From JBCCCJ01 sp039029315 (GTDB lineage Bacteria > Bacteroidota > Bacteroidia > J057): a DNA stretch of 64,000 nt. Position 1 is the first letter of the stretch, and each line of letters starts with the position of its first letter. This document shows, piece after piece, positions 59,840 to 64,000 of the stretch. The stretch lies in NCBI GenBank assembly GCA_039029315.1, contig JBCCGK010000005.1:62001-126000 (forward strand). The letters are read 5' to 3'. The notes beneath the pieces were generated by a model. The model searched no databases. It worked only from the letters and a program-made list of their open reading frames with translations, and was not told the DNA's origin. The translations under genes were made by a program, and so were the position numbers.

Positions 59840-62038
59840 ATGCCTAAACCTAAAACCAACAAACACAACAAAAGAAAACACGCCAAAAGGAAAAACAAAT
59901 CTTCCCATTCTAAAGTCGGAAAAGAACAAGCGATCAAACAAGCCATTCTGGCATTTATGAAGGCTCATCCTTCCAAAATGTTCTCCAGCAAAGAGGTTCG
60001 TACCCAGATAGAACTGTGGCAAGGCATCAGCATCAATAAACTCAAAAAGTTTATGGATGAACTTACAGAAAGGGGACGCCTTGAATATCTGGACAAAGGA
60101 AAATATCGCTACTTGAGTCAGCAAAAAACACTGGTAGGAGAAATTCAAGTTACCCGAAGTGGGGTAGGGTTTCTCTTGCAGGATGAAGGGGATGACATCT
60201 TCATTGGATCTTCCTCTATGGGAAAGGCACTGAATGGAGATATGGTCGAAGTGCGCCTCACAAGAAGGCGAAGGAAGGGAGGAAGACAAGAAGGAGAGGT
60301 GACAAAGATTATTCAGCGTTCGCAGACACAGTTTGTCGGAGTGGTTGAAGCTGCCACAACTGGGGCATATTTCTTTTTGCCTGATGATCCGAAAATCAAA
60401 ACCGACTTCTACATTCCCAAAAAACATTTGAATGACGCCAAACATGGCGAAAAGGTACTTGTCGGTCTGCTGAATTGGGATCGATTATCTCCTGAAGTGG
60501 AAGTTCTTCAGATTTTGGGGAAATCAGGCGAGCATGATACAGAGATGCACGCGATTTTGCTCCAGTATGGCTTCAATCCCAATTTTCCTGCTAAAGTCGA
60601 GCAGGAAGCTGCAAACATCTCAGAAAAAATCCCGGCCAAAGAACGAAAGGCCAGACGAGATATGTCTGATGTGCCGACCTTTACCATTGATCCCTCAGAT
60701 GCCAAAGACTTTGATGATGCCCTCTCATTCAGAATTCTGGAGAACGGACATTATGAAATTGGCGTCCATATTGCCGATGTGTCCTATTACGTCAAGCCAG
60801 GAAGTGAATTAGATAAGGAAGCATTCCAACGGGCGACCTCCGTCTATTTGGTGGACCGGACTGTGCCGATGTTGCCCGAGAAACTTTCCAACCGCTTGTG
60901 CAGTTTGCGGCCTCAGGAAGAGAAGTTGACGTATTCTGCGATCTTCGAGATGGATGAAAACGCCAAAGTGCACAAGCATTGGATTGGTAGAACTGTGATT
61001 TTTTCTGACCATCGCTTTGATTATGATGGTGCGCAGGCAGTTCTGGACGGAACAAGTGAGGGGCCTTTTGCTGAGGAGCTGAAAACCCTTAATGACCTGG
61101 CTCAGAAGCTCAGAAAGCAACGGATGGGCAAAGGCAGCATCGGATTTGAGAGCAATGAAGTGAAGTTTGTGTTGGATGAGGATGACAAACCAGTAGCTGT
61201 TGTCAAAAAGATCATGAAAGACTCCAATCATTTGATTGAAGATTTTATGCTACTGGCAAACCGCACAGTTGCGGCCCATCTGTACAAACTCAAAAAGAAT
61301 CCACCCTTGCCTTCTATTTATCGCATTCACGATCTGCCCAATCCAGAGAAGCTTCAAGGCTTGCAGCAGTTTGTGCAGCACTTTGGGTATAAAGTAGACT
61401 TCGAACAGGATGGAAATCCTTCAGAACAACTCAACCAACTGCTCCAGAAGGTGCATGGAAGTGCCGAACAAAATGTGATTGAAACCATTGCCATCCGGTC
61501 CATGTCCAAAGCCATATATTCTACCCATAACATTGGGCACTTCGGATTGGGATTCCAGTTTTATTCTCATTTTACCAGTCCAATTCGACGATATCCTGAT
61601 TTAATGCTTCATCGTCTGGTAACCAATTACCAAAAAGAGATTTATCAGGAAAACCCCGTCGTGCTTGAAGCGCAAGCCAAACATTGCTCGAATCGCGAAC
61701 GGACAGCCGCTGAAGCAGAGCGGGCGTCGATCAAATACAAGCAAGTAGAATTCCTCCAAGACAAGATCGGAGAAGAATTTTCCGGGATCATTTCAGGAGT
61801 GATTGAGTCTGGCTTCTTTGTGGAACTGGATGACAACTTATGTGAGGGCTTTGTGCCAGCTCGTACCCTGGAGGATGATTATTATGCCTACGATGAAGCC
61901 AATTATGCCCTCGTCGGCAAAGCTTCAGGCAACGTCTTGCGCCTGGGAGATGCAATCAGGGTAGAAATAAGCGGAACGGATCTCAAACGCAGAACCATAG
62001 ATATGGTATGGCTCGGCCGAGCCATCCATCCTGCCTAA
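59840..62038 (+). CDS. rnr: Ribonuclease R
   Basis: A 732-residue RNase II-superfamily exonuclease. A Lys-rich start (KTNKHNKRKHAKRKNKSSHSK) leads into a helix-turn-helix-like domain and cold-shock OB domains (GEIQVTRSGVGFLLQDEGDDIFIG and QFVGVVEAATTGAYFFLPDD). The RNB catalytic domain has TIDPSDAKDFDDALSF, with the Asp residues that bind Mg2+, and later FGLGFQFYSHFTSPIRRYPDLMLHRL. The S1 domain is IGEEFSGIISGVIESGFFVELDDNLCEGFVPA. It degrades structured RNA 3' to 5'. The C-terminus stops soon after S1 and lacks a long basic tail, as in other Bacteroidota. Confidence 0.94.
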   Translation: MPKPKTNKHNKRKHAKRKNKSSHSKVGKEQAIKQAILAFMKAHPSKMFSSKEVRTQIELWQGISINKLKKFMDELTERGRLEYLDKGKYRYLSQQKTLVGEIQVTRSGVGFLLQDEGDDIFIGSSSMGKALNGDMVEVRLTRRRRKGGRQEGEVTKIIQRSQTQFVGVVEAATTGAYFFLPDDPKIKTDFYIPKKHLNDAKHGEKVLVGLLNWDRLSPEVEVLQILGKSGEHDTEMHAILLQYGFNPNFPAKVEQEAANISEKIPAKERKARRDMSDVPTFTIDPSDAKDFDDALSFRILENGHYEIGVHIADVSYYVKPGSELDKEAFQRATSVYLVDRTVPMLPEKLSNRLCSLRPQEEKLTYSAIFEMDENAKVHKHWIGRTVIFSDHRFDYDGAQAVLDGTSEGPFAEELKTLNDLAQKLRKQRMGKGSIGFESNEVKFVLDEDDKPVAVVKKIMKDSNHLIEDFMLLANRTVAAHLYKLKKNPPLPSIYRIHDLPNPEKLQGLQQFVQHFGYKVDFEQDGNPSEQLNQLLQKVHGSAEQNVIETIAIRSMSKAIYSTHNIGHFGLGFQFYSHFTSPIRRYPDLMLHRLVTNYQKEIYQENPVVLEAQAKHCSNRERTAAEAERASIKYKQVEFLQDKIGEEFSGIISGVIESGFFVELDDNLCEGFVPARTLEDDYYAYDEANYALVGKASGNVLRLGDAIRVEISGTDLKRRTIDMVWLGRAIHPA

Positions 62039-62135
62039 GCGCTGCTAAACTTGTAAAGACTCCAAAGGAATTTGCCATCACTTCCCTAGAAATCCTTTGC
62101 CATTTTCCTAAATGGTCAAAGCTTCCTATCTTATT

Positions 62136-62166
62136 CCCAACCCAACAACCCAACAACCCAACAACC
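62136..62166. repeat. C/A-rich CCCAACAA tandem repeat
   Basis: About three and a half copies of CCCAACAA (62141, 62149, 62157 and a partial before) in the 155-bp gap upstream of the Gfo/Idh gene, ending 28 bp before its ATG. There is no G on the + strand. It could slip during replication and alter spacing in the promoter region. Confidence 0.6.
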
Positions 62167-62193
62167 ACCCACTAACGCTAATCTATCCTTACT

Positions 62194-63501
62194 ATGACTC
62201 GTCTCAACCGCCGCCAATTTCTCAAAGGTAGTGCTACACTTGCTGCCGGATTTATGATTGTTCCTCGCCATGTATTGGGGGGACCAGGATATATTGCTCC
62301 CAGTGATGAAATCACACTTGGCATAATTGGTTGTGGTCGGCAAAGTGGAGGCTTGGGAAAACAATTTGGAAAACTGGCTGATTGCCGGATCATTGCCGCT
62401 TGTGATGTAGATGCGACCAAACTGGAACGCTTTGTCAAGCGAGATAAGGAAAACCAAAAATCCTATGCCAGAGTCAGAGGCGACGGAAAATCATCAGAGG
62501 TCCAGGGATATAGAGATTTTAGAGAAATGCTGAATCGGGATGATCTGGATGCGATTATTGTCGCTACCCCGGATCATTGGCATGCAGTGATCTCGATCAT
62601 GGGGATGAAGGCTGGAAAGGATGTATATTGTGAAAAACCTCTAGCTCAGTCTGTCAAGGAAGGGCGTGCCATGGTGGATGCTGCACATCTGTATGAACGT
62701 GTGGTGCAAACAGGCAGTATGCAGCGATCCTGGAAGGATTTCAGGACAGCTTGTGAACTGGTCCGCAATGGGTATCTGGGTGAGATCAAAGAAGTGATTG
62801 TCAATGTCGGAGGAGGTCCTCCCAAACCATATGATCTTCCCAAACAAAATCCTGGAAGAGATATCGATTGGGATATGTGGTGTGGACCTTCACCATTGTT
62901 GAATTACAATCATGACCTGGCACCACCAATCCCGGAAAAATTTTGGCCAAAATGGCGATATTACGCTGAGACAGGAGGAGGTATGATTGGAGATTGGGGA
63001 GCACATATGTTTGACATTGCGCAATGGGGATTGGGAATGGATCATTCAGGCCCAGTATCCCTCACTCCAACTGGTACCACAGACAAGCCTGAGATGACCA
63101 TGAAATATGCCAATGGCATCACCATGATTCAGAAAGATTTTGGACGCGGCAATGCGGTTCGCTTCATTGGGAGCGAGGGGAGTCTGGATGTTAGTAGAAA
63201 ATTTCTTGAATCCGACATCAATGGGTTGGTAAGAGACGCAGATAAGCTGGAGATGGAGACCCGTTTGTACAAAAGTGATAATCACTATGCCGACTTCATT
63301 CAGGCGATCAAAAATCGATCAAAGCCTATCTGTGATGTCGAAACTGGCCACCGAACTTCCTCTCTGTGCAACATCGTCAATATTGCCTATGCCGTCAATA
63401 AAGCTGTGATGTGGGACCCAGTCAAAGAGAAATTTAGTGGAAGTGGAAAGGCAAACAAGCTCCGCTCCAGAAAATTACGAGGGGATTGGAAATTGAGCTA
63501 G
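62194..63501 (+). CDS. Gfo/Idh/MocA oxidoreductase with Tat signal
   Basis: A 435-residue protein. MTRLNRRQFLKGSATLAAGFMIVPRHVLGGPG is a twin-arginine signal (R-R-Q-F-L-K). The Rossmann domain has ITLGIIGCGRQSGGLGKQF and DAIIVATPDHWHAVISIMGMKAGKDVYCEKPLAQSVKEG, with the E-K-P motif. The C-terminal domain includes GGGMIGDWGAHMFDIAQWG, where H is a likely catalytic residue. Such Tat-exported members act on sugars or inositols in the periplasm, with NAD(P) carried through bound. Substrate unknown. It follows RNase R by 155 bp with its own promoter likely, and precedes a MITE-like element. Confidence 0.9.
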   Translation: MTRLNRRQFLKGSATLAAGFMIVPRHVLGGPGYIAPSDEITLGIIGCGRQSGGLGKQFGKLADCRIIAACDVDATKLERFVKRDKENQKSYARVRGDGKSSEVQGYRDFREMLNRDDLDAIIVATPDHWHAVISIMGMKAGKDVYCEKPLAQSVKEGRAMVDAAHLYERVVQTGSMQRSWKDFRTACELVRNGYLGEIKEVIVNVGGGPPKPYDLPKQNPGRDIDWDMWCGPSPLLNYNHDLAPPIPEKFWPKWRYYAETGGGMIGDWGAHMFDIAQWGLGMDHSGPVSLTPTGTTDKPEMTMKYANGITMIQKDFGRGNAVRFIGSEGSLDVSRKFLESDINGLVRDADKLEMETRLYKSDNHYADFIQAIKNRSKPICDVETGHRTSSLCNIVNIAYAVNKAVMWDPVKEKFSGSGKANKLRSRKLRGDWKLS

Positions 63502-63568
63502 GGTTTGCTCATCACACGAAGAGCCTGTTGTGAGATCTATGCTGAGGATTTTTACGAGGTGTTTTTTC

Positions 63569-63735
63569 TCAGAGACTGTTTGAACATCAGTCACTTATTT
63601 TTTGTATGCGTCTTTTTTCCTCATTCTGCGGCTTTTTTTGTTCTCATAGCACCACTATGAGAACAAAAAAGAGCCTTGCCTGAGAAAAAAATACACCATA
63701 AAAATTCTCAGAACAGATTCCTAAACAGTCTCTCA
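63569..63735. mobile_element. 161-bp palindromic MITE-like element with TCA flanks
   Basis: Terminal inverted repeats GAGACTGTTT (63572-63581) and AAACAGTCTC (63723-63732) are flanked on both sides by TCA (63569-63571, 63733-63735), a possible 3-bp target duplication of the TNA kind used by some IS5-group elements. A perfect 16-bp inverted pair (63634-63649 / 63655-63670, 5-nt loop) sits exactly at the centre. The arms are equal, 78 nt each. No coding capacity. It lies 70 bp past the Gfo/Idh stop. The A/T order of the central stem does not suit a terminator. Confidence 0.55.
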
Positions 63736-63797
63736 AACAATCTTATAGAACCTGTGTGAATCGGTGTTTGATTTGGGATTGACAGAGAGATCTTGCA

Positions 63798-64000
63798 TTA
63801 TTCGCTGGATTCTTCCAAATCTTCGCTTTGGAGTTGAATGACTTCCTTTACTTTTGATAGAAAATCATTGAGCAATTCCATCTCTTCGGGCGCACAGGAG
63901 GCACAGTTGGCCTGAATGTGTTCTCCCAACTGATCATAGGACTCCATGGGATACTGTTGGAGGACCAATTCATATCCAATCAGACTGGCATGGGCAATCA
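63798..64000 (-). CDS. C-terminal end of an unrecognised protein (truncated by window edge)
   Basis: Minus-strand frame open from the window end to a TAA at 63798-63800, 66 residues: IAHASLIGYELVLQQYPMES, then GEHIQANCASCAPEEMELLNDFLSKVKEVIQLQSEDLEESSE. The tail is acidic and helical, with a C-A-S-C pair that could bind metal or form a disulfide. No family recognised; coding status is supported by the frame and the protein-like composition only. Confidence 0.55.
   Translation of the reverse strand, partial: IAHASLIGYELVLQQYPMESYDQLGEHIQANCASCAPEEMELLNDFLSKVKEVIQLQSEDLEESSE

Noticed and set aside
59813..60445. 210-residue minus-strand frame over the start of rnr
   Set aside because: Antisense to the RNase R N-terminal and cold-shock domains; no protein features.
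63634..63670. 16-bp stem as a rho-independent terminator
   Set aside because: T-run lies before and A-run after the stem on the + strand, the reverse of a terminator, and the stem is centred in a larger inverted repeat.

Overview
The window is chromosomal DNA of a member of the Bacteroidota. The evidence is a protein with a type IX secretion (T9SS) C-terminal sorting domain, start regions without Shine-Dalgarno sequences, a promoter of the TTG-N19-TAnnTTTG type, and gene families typical of that phylum. A saprospirian-like lineage is possible, but this is only an impression. No rRNA, tRNA or CRISPR array was seen.

Positions 1-44,621 are one very large surface-polysaccharide locus, transcribed almost entirely leftward with many 1-26 nt gene overlaps. 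From its promoter-proximal (right) end it holds: (a) sugar-nucleotide genes of the legionaminic acid type (ptmE-like GlcN-1-P nucleotidyltransferase, legB, legC), a WbpD/WlbB-like acyltransferase, a PseC-like aminotransferase and a PIG-L deacetylase (38.8-44.6 kb); (b) a winged-helix/degenerate nucleotidyltransferase regulator next to one of two near-identical 21-bp palindromes; (c) a 1550-residue T9SS-exported protein with four large tandem repeats; (d) a PglK/MsbA-like ABC flippase; (e) a second block for a nonulosonate-like sugar (GNAT, SpsF-type cytidylyltransferase, class III aminotransferase, PtmA-like SDR, NeuB-type synthase, 26.2-31.0 kb); (f) a membrane protein, an MBOAT plus SGNH-type O-acylation pair, a DUF4910 aminopeptidase-like protein and a possible new type of glycosyltransferase; (g) UDP-GlcNAc 2-epimerase, several glycosyltransferases and an epimerase/dehydratase; (h) a 3-acylamino-3,6-dideoxyhexose set (FdtA/QdtA-like isomerase, acetyltransferase, aminotransferase); (i) a polyprenyl-phosphate glycosyltransferase, a Wzy-like polymerase, a VTC-domain polyphosphate-polymerase homologue, an asparagine-synthase-like amidotransferase, a LamG-containing secreted protein, a GT2 enzyme and a truncated galE. 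Together they would make, flip, polymerise and decorate a glycan with at least one nine-carbon acid and one 3-amino-6-deoxyhexose.

From 44.8 kb rightward the content changes to housekeeping and metabolic genes on both strands: an orphan cysD with an FAD oxidoreductase; a cytochrome c lipoprotein plus PQQ-type sugar dehydrogenase; a purple-acid-phosphatase-like enzyme; a small outer-membrane-type protein; a beta-lactamase-fold serine hydrolase; a ribulose-phosphate-epimerase/CBS fusion followed by DAHP synthase; a divergent four-gene module (Tm-1-like, PEP-hydrolase-like, SDR, ROK); RNase R; and a Tat-exported Gfo/Idh/MocA oxidoreductase. A 161-bp, almost fully symmetrical MITE-like element flanked by TCA lies at 63.57-63.73 kb. 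The window ends inside an unrecognised gene.

The most interesting points are the paired palindromes with the wHTH/degenerate-NTase regulator, the unusual nonulosonate gene set, the RPE-CBS fusion beside DAHP synthase, the VTC protein inside a glycan locus, and the centred-palindrome MITE.
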